DNA of 64,000 bases from Auriscalpium vulgare (Eukaryota > Basidiomycota > Agaricomycetes > Russulales > Auriscalpiaceae), in NCBI GenBank assembly GCA_019915015.1, contig JAHBBC010000005.1:434001-498000 (forward strand), written 5' to 3'. The stretch's first letter is position 1. Each line of letters starts with the position of its first letter. The translations under genes and the position numbers were made by a program. The notes under the pieces were generated by a model. It saw only the letters and a program-made list of their open reading frames with translations. It searched no databases and was not told where the DNA came from. Shown here in pieces: positions 9,881-20,881 of the stretch.

Positions 9881-10746
9881 GTGATCGCGTGAGTTCAAGA
9901 ATCAACGCGGCCAAGTCCTCTTCCTCCCTGCTACTTACCACCTGCCCAACCGCGACACCTTCCCCGCACTCTCCCACCATCACCATCAGCTCATCAACAC
10001 CCCAGTCAGCTGCGCAACTACAAGACAACAAGGGGATGACGAAGACTACCGCCAAGGGGCAACGCACGTGGGCGGGCATCAAGGACGACGAACACGGGCG
10101 CACAGCGAAGGCGGTGATGTGTACGGGCGCGCAGCGAGGGTGAGGGTGGTGGGGAGGATGGCCGACGAGGACCGCGACGAGCGCACAATGGAGATAACGA
10201 CGAGCGGCTCACGAAGAGGACGACGAGCAGCGCACGACGGCGGCATCGCACATGGGCGGGCAGCGACGACGACGCGCATGGGCTCGCAGCAAGGACGAGG
10301 AGCATGGGCGCTTGGTCAGGACGCTGCGAATGCAAGGTGCGTACGGCTGGAGCGTTGACGAGGGGTGGCACGCAGCAAGGGCAGCGTGGGCGCAGACGAG
10401 GAGTAGGGGCAAATGGCGGCAAGGGTCAAGCGGCGAGGGCGACGACGTGCGCGATGAGGAGGGAATGACAACGGCGACGATGGGCGCATGGTGCCGGCGG
10501 GGACGGGGGGCGCGCACAGGCCGCGCCGGGTACTGGCGGCGGCGGCCATGTCACCGGAGCGGCGCGCAGACCGGGCGGCATCCGCTCGGTCCTGGCGGAG
10601 TCCCTCTATGCGCGTGGGCTCCAGCTGCTCCAGCATTGCTGGGCGCGCTGAGCCCGCGCGGTGCGGGCGGGATCCCGCCAGGACCGGTCGGGGTGCACAT
10701 ACTAGCCCCGCCTGGTCTGGCACGCAACTGAAGTCCCTCACATTGG

Positions 10747-11215
10747 ACCAGAGAAGGAATGGTCAGAATGCAAAAAGGTACGCGACGCGTTTATCCTGAC
10801 CGCAGCCGCAATCCTGGAAACACTAGAGAACTACCAGCGGCTGCTGGATCAGTACGGTGTCTGCACAAATCGCCTAGCGTCTACTCCGGACTTCAGTGTA
10901 CGCAACCTGATCAACGAGCAGACGGTTGTCACGCACCTAGCCAGGGCGGGCTATACCGCATACGAGGCGGCCGCGGCGTCCCACCTGTTGCACGCTGTGC
11001 TGACTGATGCATGCTATGAGACCGGATCACAGGATTCCGGTCGGAGCAATTGGGGGCGGAAAACGACCCAGGCAATCATGGTACTCCCATTGTCGTAGAC
11101 GAACCAGTTGTGGCTGACGGCAGCCCTATTGTCTCAGGGAATCCACAGCCCGTCACACTCGACGTGGTCATGACTGGGGGAAATACCTCGCCGCCATCCC
11201 TTACGCCCAGCGCGT
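10747..11215 (+). pseudogene. 3' piece of the split reading frame, unknown protein
   Basis: After the right target duplication the same phase encodes an apparently helical segment (for example AFILTAAAILETLENYQRLL) up to a stop near 11,098. A second frame from about 11,044 continues with an acidic Pro/Thr-rich tail ending at a stop near 11,217, so at least one frameshift or intron separates them. The codon pattern looks genuinely coding. I do not recognise the family. Proximity to the LTR-like end at 11,389 makes a retroelement Gag possible. Confidence 0.45.
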
Positions 11216-11388
11216 AGTCACATAACGATTATACCCAACATCCGCTTATGATCAGCAAGGGGTAGTAATTACCCAGCGCACTGCGCGACACCGCAGACGT
11301 ACAATGACTGCACTGCGATCACTCGCGAAGGAGGCCTAACCCTCATCGATACTCAAGACATCCGGGTATTCAACCACCCATTCAACTT

Positions 11389-11522
11389 GAGGGGGAGGGT
11401 GTAAGGTGTGCGCCTTACGGGAAGAACAAGCGTAGGGTTAGGAGAGGCTGGGTATTAGTCAGCGAGGGTTATAGCGCGAGCGAGCCCAAGAGGACGGGTA
11501 GCTTCTTCACACTTGTACTACA
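11389..11522 (+). mobile_element. Possible 3' end of an LTR retroelement (PPT + short LTR)
   Basis: A purine tract (gagggggaggg, 11389-11399) is followed at 11400 by tgtaaggtgtgcgcc. Sequence beginning TGTA and ending TACA near 11,522 could be a short LTR. No second LTR copy is in the window, so the right boundary is a guess. Confidence 0.3.
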
Positions 11523-12127
11523 TCCATCTGAACAGAGACGGATCGTGTGTACTACGTATGATCTAAGAGGCTACACCAATATTACAGTGCCCATCCCCAC
11601 TGTAGGTTTTGCCTTTCCGACGATCCTGCATCCACGCGGTTCACATCAAACCATTTGTGACTCTTTTGATGAGCTCACTGTATCTCTCCGTACGAGCCGG
11701 ACTTGTAGCTATAAATCCTTACAATATTCCTTTGCAATGATCACTCACTTTTCTCGTGTTGCACGAGAGAAAGAGCCACTAAAATTTGTCCCCAACTTTC
11801 ACTACACTGCCTGGCACAGATATTTGCAGGATATCCAAGAAGATCTTGGCCAGGTATCGGGATTTCTTGGCTCTTCTATAATACTCATCTACAGCTCTGA
11901 CCTCAAGGTCTCACACACATTGGGCCAGGCCTTTGAATCAGACCCAGTTGAGTTGGCAGTGTAGGTAGCAGAAACGGCTTGTAATAGCAGGTAGTAAAAT
12001 GGCTGTAATAGTATGCAACACAATCATTGTGCCTTTCCATCCCCCCACCCCCCTAGTGCAGACTTACAAGGCAGGTCTCCAGATGTCTCGTACTTCAAGT
12101 CTCAGGCACGGTGCTACCTGCTGACCT
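11523..12127. other. Spacer between transposon block and Chs4, one unsupported ORF
   Basis: An ORF of 139 codons (11545-11964, +) has normal amino-acid composition, but I recognise no domain and no splice-linked exon. It could be a decayed gene. The remaining part is the 3' flank of the Chs4 gene on the opposite strand. Confidence 0.35.
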
Positions 12128-14228
12128 CTAACATACGACACACTCATCCTTGGCCTGTTGCCGCGTGGGACGTGCGACATTCGCCCTCTTGTTCCCTTGA
12201 CGTTTCATCTCCGTGAGCCGATTCATCGCCCGCTTGTTCCCCTGCGCTGTGAACAGCTGTCGTCCAATATCAACGCGAGCAAAAGCATGGACAACTTACC
12301 TGCAGCTCGCATGTACCACCGTTTCGCGAATTCAATATCCTGCTTGATGCCGATGCCCACCTCAGCGTAGTAACCCACCGCGTACTCCGCCTTCGTCAGC
12401 CCTTTGTCTGCCGCACGTCGTGCCCACAGATACGCCTCTGAGTCACTTTGCTTCAAAACGCCCTCGCTCCCCGTCAAATACCATCCGCTGAGCGCCAATT
12501 CCGCCTCGGAATTGCCCTTCTCCGCAGCCTTCGTATACCATGCTATCGATCGCCTTGGATCCACAGGACAAGCCAATGTTCCGTACTCGTAGCATTGACC
12601 GAGCTTATACTGCGACTGCGTGTATCCAAGGTACGCCGCCCTCGTGTACAGCTCCTTCGCCTGGATAGGATCGTGAGGTACAATTTGGCCGCTTGGATTC
12701 TCGTGGAGCAATGCCAACTCGTGCAGCGCATGCGGATTCTCTTCGTCGGCTTGTTCCGCGGCCCGGCGCAGCCATCCGACAGCTTCCCGAGGGTTCTTCG
12801 CCTCCCCCAGGGTACCCTGCAGCAAGATCATCCCAAGTTTATACATTGCCGCTGTGTCGCCTAAAGAGGCTGCTTTCCGATAGAAAGCAGCAGCGCGGGG
12901 AGGCTCCTTCCTAGTTCCTGCCCCGATCTCGTTACAGACGGCGACTCGGTAGGTAGCAGCCGCATGATTTTGTTTGGCAGCTTGAAGGTATAAATGATAG
13001 GCCTTCTCGTGGTCGACTTGGAGCCCTAGTGTGCCAGTCCCGTAGCAATTCGCCAAGAAGAACTGGGCTTCGTCGTAAGGCTGGCCCTGGGTCGCTAGCC
13101 GCCTGATGACCTTCAAAGACTCCTGGATGAGAGTATCACGATACTTGCGCACCGCCCGTTGATCTTTGGCGTCCGCCCCAATCTTCTTCGCAGCATCAAT
13201 GAGATACTTTGCGTATGCAAAGTGAGCCTCGGGGTCTGGGTCTGCCTTGATCCGCTGACGGTACCCGTCAATGTACTCCTTCGTGTAAGGTGGCGCACGA
13301 AGGTCGACAGCTTTCTTCTTCAATGTGGAAAGTGTGACCGACGCGGTTGTGCCATTACGCTCGATGGGAGGCCGTGGCTCGAACTCCGGCTCGGTGGGAA
13401 CCGAGAGGGAGGACGGGGGGACCAGAGAGAGCCCGGATCCTGAGGCATATGCTGGCACAACAGGGGGAGGGCCCGGTGGAGGTCCCATTCCCAGGACATC
13501 GGAGGCCGCGACGTACAGCGGGTTGTATTCTCCGGTTCTAGGCAAACCTGGCTGTGCGGCGGGAGCATATGGGTTGGGAGGAGGAGATGGATCATAGTCG
13601 TAACCACGATAGGATGTACCCGTAGATGGAGAGTACCCTGCATGTGCTGCGTCCTCACGTTGGTACACGCTGGCGTGATCATTGACCGGAGACATCGTGT
13701 AGGCAGTGTCGTTGCCTGCCCCGAACGTATTCGAACGATGAGTACTGCCCCCGGAATGGATGGAAGCGTCGTCAGACATATATGAGGGCTCAGGATGACG
13801 CTGCTGCGAAGGGATTCGCATGGGATGAGGGCGAGCAGGAAGGCTGTTCATGTGACGAGGGAGTGCATGCGATTCGGACATCGCTGTACCAGCGCGCGGG
13901 GGAAGATCGGCGAGAGATGGCCCGGCACTCGGTGCTCTGGCCAGTGGATCACCGATGCGGAGGGTGTGGAAGGTGTCGAGGGTAGCGACATCATCGGGCG
14001 GCGAGAAGCGATTCGACTCCTGCGAGTCATTGCCTGCCAATTCGTCAAGGAGTGAGAATGGCGGAGAAGATCGCGCTCACCATACGCAGGAGGGTCTGCA
14101 CCGAATACAGGCAAGTCATATGGATCAGGGTTGACCAGCCCACGCCTACGACCGTCTTGCAGCGCGGCACTCGGCGTCGTCGAACGCATTTGGGCGTGTG
14201 GGCTGTAGTAGCTCTCAGCTTGCTGCAT
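12128..14228 (-). CDS. Chitin synthase activator, Chs4/Skt5-like SEL1-repeat protein
   Basis: Three exons (14081-14228, 12300-14033, 12128-12246) give a 666-residue protein. The N-terminal third is disordered and rich in Pro, Ser and Gly. From about residue 280 there are about seven SEL1 repeats, with helical pairs of the AxYxLGxxYExG type, as in Skt5/Chs4, which recruits and activates chitin synthase III at the septum and cell surface. The last exon ends in Asp-Glu-Cys-Val-Val-Cys, a C-terminal CaaX box (CVVC). Yeast Chs4 is farnesylated at such a box, so membrane anchoring is expected. The start at 14228 begins Met-Gln-Gln; the 47-nt intron 1 is required to bypass a frame change. It lies downstream of and in the same direction as the demethylase gene. 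Confidence 0.9.
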
Positions 14229-14332
14229 AGCTGCGATGTGCACAGGCCGGTAGGGACAAGTGTTGGGTGTGCCGAGGGAGAAGTGGTTCAACGTTACCAG
14301 CGGGCGGTGGCACGGAGGGAAGCACAATAATA

Positions 14333-16594
14333 TTACGTAATTGCAGGCCATTGCCAGTGCTCGACCGTCCTTTCCACCCGCTGCCTTTCTAGCCCATGAG
14401 ATGTCCGTCGCACCCGTATGACCACTCGCCGCGCCCGCGTCACCTCTGCCTCCGCCGCATCCTCCGCATCATACGTCTTCGACTCATCCGCCGATTCAAC
14501 CCAACTGTCTGCCCAGTCCTCGCCAGTTGCCGGCCGCGAGATGCGCACCCTCCTCGTATCCTCCTCCCGTGACTCCTGGCTCCTGCCCCATACCTTCGGT
14601 GCAAAATGTCGGAAACTGGGCTCTGCACGTTGACCCCATGCCCCTGACTCGTGATCACCACGTTTCCGCTTCTGGCTCGCCGCCGTCCCTCCGGGGGTAT
14701 CCCCCTCTTCGCCTTCGCTTCCGTATCCTGATGCAAGTCGGACGCGCCATCTCAGCTCTCGAGCCAGCGCAGAGGCATCCTTGACCTTGTCGCTAGGAAT
14801 TTGATCTTTAGCTTCCCTTCTGGCTGCGTCTGGGCCGCGTTCAACCGCTCGCGCCTCGGATACCAGAAACTCGGACAGCGCCTCCACAGACTTCAAGACA
14901 CGGAGAGGAAATTCTTCCCTTGCTCGTAGGTCCCGCAAGTATTTTTCACCCGCATACCAGCAGAGTCTGACGCGTGTTTCGCGTTAGCTTTCCCCGACAC
15001 AACGAGGTTCTGGAGACGAACCTCGAAAAAAGAGGGAATCGAAATTTCTTGGGCACTTGGGTGGCAATCTCTATGTCCCGAACCCTGAATTCTGGATCCC
15101 GATCAACACGTGATGTCCATTAAGAGGTGAAGACCCACGAGTTGCTGCGTTATAGGAATGAAGGAAGTTGCCTCCAAAGACCAAAGCATCGGAAGGCGTA
15201 TACTGCGCGCTCATTTCAGCCCAAATGACGAGGTCTGGAAGAAGAGACATACTACAGCGTGTATCCAACCAGTGGGGATCATCATAGTATTGCCTTGAAC
15301 AAGATCAACCCTCACTACCTCATCGACCAAGTCACCAAGCCATGTGTGACTTTGTATCTCTGTTCCAGACCAGCGCTCGTACGCAGACAGATTTGCAGGG
15401 GTCGGACGAATGAACAAGAACGTCTGGGCAGCGGGCTTGAAACAAAGGACATGCGTGCAGCTGCAAAGTGCGATCGCGCACCTTGGAACCTTTGAGGATA
15501 TGATAGTAGACGGAAGAACCTGCGAAATCGACATGCCAGTCCTTTAGAGCCTCATCAGCGGCTAGAATGCAGTCTGCTTAGCGGCCACACGCACCGTCCA
15601 TGCACCTGCGACGCCCATCAGGCAGTACAACTGAACCTTCGGATACACATGGCCCTTGCCCTTCTTAGTACTTGGCCAGAATTTCTCGACCCAGTCCAAT
15701 TCGCGCACGAGGCGAGGGGGCAGTACTTGATCCGCAAGTTTCGTCCCAGATATCTCCAAGGAGATCACGTTGCGGATTTTGTCGCGAGCCGATGGCTGCA
15801 GAGAGTAGTATTGTGCCCATCTCGCCAGCGTCCACCCAGGGACGTTCGACTGCGTCGCGACATCTGTGCATTCAGTACCTGATAGTCAGCAAGCATAGTG
15901 TTGGGTTCAACGGTAAAACATAGCCACCAATGACCTCCACAGGCATATCCCCGCCCAACATCTCTGCGATGCCCTCGATGGTCAATTCGTCGCCCGGCAT
16001 CTTCATCCCAAGACCGCTGGGCTTCTCTATGACGATGGGGTCGCTCAAAGCACTGGGGTCGCTCTCCAGCCATTCTCGCGTGATGCGTTCACCCTCCATC
16101 CTTGGGAAGTCGTCGCCGCTGAAAGCACGCTGCTCGAGCATCTGCGCCCACTTGGCCGCATCTGCAGAAGCTTCTCCAGAGTGCATGTTCGCGTAGTCGC
16201 GGACGGGCTTGCTACGAGTTGACTTCCTGGCTGGCGGTTTTAACGTGATCGTGCGCGTGGGGTCTTGTTCTCGACAGGCAGTACAGAACCTGCGTAAAGC
16301 GGCATCAGCAGCGCACGGCCGGGGAGGCAGACGAACTTGCCATTTATCAACGGCTGCAATTTCCCCATCACCCGCGCATCTCCAGTGGTACCATGTCCTG
16401 CAGGCGTCGCATCTAATCCAGTCATCCCTGTCGGTCTCATTGGTCTCGTTGTCACTGCGGCACGAAGGGCAGGAGTCATTCGCCGAATGGGATGGCGTGG
16501 CCATGGCTTCGCTAGTCACGGAGTGTGCATCAGGATCTGTCCCCAAGGACTGTGGGGCAGTGGAACGGGACGAGCGTCGCAGTGCTCTGGTCAT
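14333..16594 (-). CDS. PHD-JmjC histone H3K36 demethylase, KDM2/Jhd1 type
   Basis: Eight exons (16341-16594, 15928-16289, 15595-15863, 15482-15541, 15253-15423, 15139-15202, 15022-15091, 14333-14966) encode 627 residues. The N-terminal PHD finger keeps all eight zinc ligands: CPSC, CDAC, HWRC and CTAC. The JmjC domain has the Fe(II) triad as His-Val-Asp in DWHVDF and the distal His in GWIHAV, 72 residues later, which is KDM2 spacing. SYNxxTQ and [19 protein letters not shown] follow, as in Jhd1. No CxxC or F-box is seen. Intron 1 (16290-16340) is a GC-AG intron (gcaagt donor) of 51 nt. It lies between zinc-ligand pairs and keeps frame if retained, so a splice isoform could disrupt the PHD finger. 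The C-terminal 150 residues are charged and disordered. Expected role: removing H3K36 mono/dimethyl in the nucleus. Confidence 0.92.
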
Positions 16595-16769
16595 TGCAGA
16601 CGGATGTCAACGTCTGCGGAAACGACCATACGCAGCGTTACGCGCAAGTAGCTTGTGCGATACAAACATTACGTAATATTGCTCCTACAATATTCCTCTA
16701 AAATCCATGCTATTGTTTTCGTTGGTACAAGAACTACACTACTGCCGAACGACTTACACACTTCAAGTT

Positions 16770-18392
16770 TTACTTCTCGCTGAGCTCTGCAACTCCGGGC
16801 AGCACCTGAAATCCAAGTGAGACACTACGCAACATGATAGTGAGGGAGGCGACGAACCTTGCCCTCAAGCAACTCGAGACTGGCACCCCCTCCAGTGCTC
16901 ACGTGGCTCAGCTTGTTTTCAGCGCCAGCCTGTGCCACCAGCGTCGCTGTGTCGCCACCACCCACGATGACGACGGAGCCCTGCTTGGCAGCCTCGATGT
17001 TGGCTTCCAAAAGAGCTTTTGAACCCTCTGCAAACGTTGGGAATTCGAAAACGCCCGGGGTCTAAATTTCAACAAATGCGATGAGCGAGCAAACAAATTG
17101 GATAACCAATGGCAATACGCACCCGTTCCAGAGGATTGTCTTTGACTCGAGAACGGTCTGACGGAAGATTTCGCGGCTCTTGGGACCCGCATCAAGACCC
17201 ATCCAATCCGCTGGGATGCCTTCAGCATCAGTTGCGATGCCGGTCTGTGCCAGAGCATCAGATATGGGAGTAAAAAAATGTATAGCCGTGGCGCACGTTC
17301 GCGTTCTTGTCAAATTTGTCCGCAGTGATGTAATCCACGGGGAAGACGAGCTTGACGTTATTCTTCTTCGCCTTCGCGACAAGTGCGGCAACGTTCTCCG
17401 AGCCAGGGGCGTCAAAGAGAGAGTTGCCGATCTATACGGTAATTTGAAAAGCGGGTCAGGGACGACAGTCGAGATAGCGTACGGCAACATTCTCGAGTGT
17501 CTTCTTGAAGGTGAAGGCCATCCCTCCGCAGATAATCAGCGAGTTGACCTATAAAATGTGTGTTAGTTTGTGACAACGGATGAGCGGCGGATGACGCGCC
17601 TTGTCGAGCATGTTGTCGATCAGTTGGATCTTGTCGGACACCTTAGCGCCACCGAGGATGGCGAGGAAGGGCCTGTCAGGGTTTTCAAGGGCCTTGGCGA
17701 AAAACTCGAGCTCCTTCTTGACGAGAAAACCGGCAGCGCGCTGAGGGAGCTTGACGCCAACCATGCTAGAGTGGGCGCGGTGGGCGGTGCCGAAGGCATC
17801 ATTGACGTAGACGTCGCCGAGACGAGTGAGCTGCTCGCGGAACTCGGTGACCTTTGCAGGGTCCGCCTTTGTTTTCTTGCCTTGCTTGTCCTTGACGGAG
17901 CCTTCCTCCTCAATATGGAAGCGGAGATTCTCGAGGAGGATAACGGAGCCGGCGGCGGCTGAAGACACGGCGGCCTCGACGTCCGGGCCTACGCACTCGG
18001 GCACGAAGGTGACGGGCTTGGAGAGGAGCTTGGAGAGCTCGCCGGAGACGGGCTCCAGGGAGTACTTGGGGTTGGGCTTGCCATCGGGACGGCCGAGGTG
18101 GGACATGAGGATGACGGCGGAGGCGCCTGCGAGGAAGAGCCAGTTAGTGCGGGGGGGGGTACGAGGGATGGGAAGAGGACGCGCCGTTCTCGAGCGCATA
18201 CTTGATGGTGGGCAGGGCGGCAACGATGCGCTGGGAGAGGTGAGCAGGGGTGTGCGCGGTGGGCTGCGGCGTACTCACTGCGGGGTTTGTGATGGCGCCG
18301 TCCTGCATGGGGACATTGAAGTCGACGCGGATGAGGACGCGCTTGCCTGCGAGGTCGAGGTCGGTGATGGCGAGCTTGTTGGAGAGCGACAT
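16770..18392 (-). CDS. PGK1: Phosphoglycerate kinase
   Basis: Eight exons (18279-18392, 18185-18230, 17600-18126, 17483-17548, 17431-17297, 17123-17244, 16858-17061, 16770-16805). The N-terminus has [11 protein letters not shown] and [10 protein letters not shown], the centre LENLRFH and [14 protein letters not shown], and the C-terminal half the ADP/ATP loop region and GGGDTA. It makes ATP and 3-phosphoglycerate from 1,3-bisphosphoglycerate in glycolysis. Introns 2 (18127-18184) and 3 (17549-17599) both need GC-AG splicing (donor gcgcgt). At the exon 6/7 junction the frame of the conserved NGPPGVFEF loop works only if the C4 run at 17057-17060 (on the minus strand) is C5. With that base the protein is 416 residues, the yeast length. 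I take this as a likely sequence error rather than a dead gene. Confidence 0.95.
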
Positions 18393-18532
18393 GGCGATGG
18401 GGATCGATGGACGATGGCAGGGATGATGTCTGGATCATATACCGTTTGGCGCGGTGCTGGGCCGGTCCAGGCCGCCTCTTCGCACGGCGTCCCAGCCATC
18501 GACTCCACCGCCGCCCTTCCTCGTCCTCCCGA
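18393..18532. promoter_or_regulatory. Divergent PGK / RG-protein promoter
   Basis: Only 140 bp separate the two start codons, so both transcripts must share this interval or start inside one another. No clear TATA box was seen; the region holds pyrimidine tracts. Confidence 0.6.
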
Positions 18533-19374
18533 ATGGCCGCAAACACAAACTCGCTCGGCCTCGACCTCGACCACACACCACGCTCCCCATCCCCGCCCCG
18601 CCCCGCCACAGCCGCCCCCGACGACCAACCCCCCGCAGACGACTCCGCCCCCGCCCGGAAGAAGAGCCCGTATGTCAATCCAGAACGCGTCAAGACCGGT
18701 GGCGCACAGCGTGTAACTCCCCCCTTCCTGCTCCGTCCTGTTCTCACCGATCCCTCGCCTCAGGACAAGCTGACCGATGAAGAGCTTGCCGACCGTATGG
18801 CACGCATGCGCGAGCAGAACGAGAAGATCAAACAACGGAGACTGGTACGCGCGCTCTCTCTTCCGCCGGGACGAATCTCCCTGAGCATCCGCAGGATGTC
18901 CTAGCGGATGAGGATGCGTTCGCGGCGACACAAGCGGCCGAACGCGCCAAACAGGTTCACACACGCAAAGTTCAGGAAGCCGTCGACCGCACGCGTGAAC
19001 AGAACGCCAAGCGAAAAATGGACAAGATCCAGAGTCGCGAGTGGGACTCTGAGAAGAAAGGTGATGGTTGGTCAAAACCACAAGCGAATAACAACTCCGG
19101 GGCTCCTCGCGGCTCTGGCAACGCGGCGGTGCCGACTCCTACGCGCGCCGCATCGTCCTCCGATGCTCCAGAGCAGGCGGACACGTCCTCCGCATCGCCC
19201 ACGCTGCAGGAGTCTTCGATTCGAGGATCACCGCGGGGAAGAGGGGCGCGAGGAGGCAGTCGAGGCGACAGAGGCCGGGGTCGCGGCAGAGGAGCTGGTG
19301 TGAAGGAGCGTGCTAGCGCCCAGCGTCAACCCGAGAACGATGAGGCAGTGGCAGCGCCATCGGTCGAATCATAA
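18533..19374 (+). CDS. Conserved basidiomycete protein with RG-rich tail
   Basis: Three exons (18533-18712, 18764-18844, 18895-19374) encode 246 residues. The core runs from the segment KSPYVNPERVKTGG through LTDEELADRMARMREQNEKI to a long charged coiled-coil helix (ERAKQVHTRKVQEAVDRTRE) and DKIQSREWD. The last third is Ser/Pro-rich and ends in clustered RG and RGRG repeats, typical of RNA-binding or methylated proteins. I recall similar proteins from other basidiomycetes but no assigned function. Transcribed away from PGK. Confidence 0.8.
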
Positions 19375-19487
19375 GTGCTTATGTCGACCACTATACCATG
19401 CATGCAATATTATCGTATCGTGTATATATGACTTGTGCCCATGTCGCTTCAATGCGGCAACAACAACGATAAACACCCGTCTTGCCA

Positions 19488-20493
19488 ATGGCCAACACAA
19501 CAGTCCGAGGCGCACTCGCCATACACGGTCAAAACCCGCAGGTGAGACAGCATCCCTCCCTCCCGAACGCGATGCTGATGGTCGCAGCACTTAGTTGAAA
19601 CCGTCATTCGCAACCGCATCTACGAATCTCCGTATTGGAAGGAGCACTGTTTCGCCTTGACTGGTACGAACACTCCCTGTTCTCTCGTCCATCGCCCCTC
19701 CTCACTATGCTGCGGCACAGCCGAAACGCTCATCGACAAGACAATCGAGCTCAGATATATTGGCGGCGTCTATGGAAACCAGAAGCCAACGGAGTTCCTA
19801 TGCCTTCTCCTGAAGCTCCTGCAGATTCAGCCGGAGAAGGAAATTCTTCTTGAATACCTGCAGGCCGACGAGTTTAAGTGAGCTCATTCTCTCTCTATCA
19901 TCAGCGCTCTCTGATGGTTTTCACCAGATACTTGAGGGCCTTGGCAGCCATGTACGTCCGCATGACATTTCGAGCGACAGAAGTATACGAACTGCTCGAG
20001 CCACTCTTGAAGGATTTCCGGAAAGTGCGCTACCGTGGAATGGGTGAGTGTTACTTCTCCTTTGCACAGGACGTCCATGACAATGCAGACAGGCGGTTAT
20101 AGCTTGACCTACATCGATGAGTTCGTGGATCAATTGCTCACAGAAGAACGCGTTTGCGACATCATCCTTCCTCGCGTTCCAAGAAGGCAAGTACTTGAAG
20201 AGAGCGGTGACCTCGGCCCACGCAAGAGTCTTCTTCTCAATGCCATGGAAGGCGAGGATGACACAGAAACACGAGGCGGTCGCGGCGATAGTCGAAGCAG
20301 TCAAAATAGTCGGAGTCGGAGCGGGACTCCTCGTAGCCCAAGCCGAGGCCGTACTCTGAGTCTTAAGGGTGCATCCTCGGGGTCTGCTTCTGGTTCGAGT
20401 TCTCGCAGCCCTTCGAAGGGCAGCAACACTGGCTCTGGCTACCGGTCGCGGAGTCGAAGTATCTCGCCAGATAGAATTGTTGTGAACATGTAG
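19488..20493 (+). CDS. PRP38: Pre-mRNA splicing factor Prp38
   Basis: Five exons (19488-19541, 19588-19663, 19721-19877, 19928-20043, 20093-20493) encode 267 residues. The PRP38 domain is complete: RIYESPYWKEHCFALTAETL, then ELRYIGGVYGNQKPTEFLCL, KLLQIQPEKEI, MYVRMTFRA and DEFVDQLLTEERVCDIILPR. Prp38 is a tri-snRNP protein needed for spliceosome activation. The C-terminal 80 residues are a Ser/Arg/Gly-rich tail, as in animal and basidiomycete forms and unlike the short yeast protein. The stop codon lies only 8 bp before the 5' LTR of the retroelement, so the native terminator has been displaced or replaced. Confidence 0.95.
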
Positions 20494-20501
20494 CACATCG
20501 T

Positions 20502-20774
20502 TGTCATGGGCATGGTCACTTACTTACCAACGGACATTCTACGTACGTTCACGGACTCGTTCTCATCGTGCGCGTGTTGTGTATCCAACAGACTCGTTCT
20601 CTATTCGCCTCGTACTTACTTGACTCGGCAGACTCTTATGTTTACGTGTGTTTGGTTCGTGGCTCGCTCATAGTCGCCTCTCGCTCATGTACTTCTCCTT
20701 GTCGAGTCAACGCCAGCAACGAGCACCCGCTCTGTTCTCGAACCTCCTCTGCTTCTCACACTCGGCCCGTTACA
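20502..20774 (+). repeat. 5' LTR
   Basis: 273 bp, identical by eye to 26321-26593. Carries the element's promoter by family logic. No TATA box stands out. Confidence 0.97.
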
Positions 20775-20881
20775 GTTTGACTCGACCACCCCACTCGAAA
20801 CCCTACCTTTGCTTCTTAACTTCTTCTCGACATCTCAACACTCGACACTAGCCCCTATTTCTCTCATACATTTCTGCTAAT

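Larger units (their letters stand above)
8790..10746. mobile_element. Foldback/TIR DNA transposon with 8-bp TSD
   Basis: The element occupies 8798-10738 (1,941 bp). Its outer about 200 bp at each side (8798-8990 and about 10545-10738) are inverted copies of each other, with near-identical blocks such as gcgggatcccgcc and ccagcaatgctggagcagct. It is flanked by the identical octamer cacattgg at 8790-8797 and 10739-10746. Inside, GC-rich short repeats of the cgtcgtcctcgctgcgcg type on the left reappear inverted on the right, so the whole element is foldback-like around a centre near 9.7-10.0 kb. No transposase frame was seen; the long Arg-rich ORFs come from the GC-rich repeats. An 8-bp duplication fits the hAT superfamily and also the KDZ group that is common in mushrooms; I cannot choose between them. 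Confidence 0.85.

Noticed and set aside
8739..10799. Many long Arg/Ala/Pro-rich ORFs on both strands
   Set aside because: They follow the GC-rich subrepeats and inverted ends of the foldback element, occur in all frames and have no domain.
17062..17123. Alternative PGK donor (gtattg at 17119) that would keep frame without an extra base
   Set aside because: It inserts a residue into the invariant NGPPG/NGPAG loop, whereas one extra C gives the exact consensus and family length.
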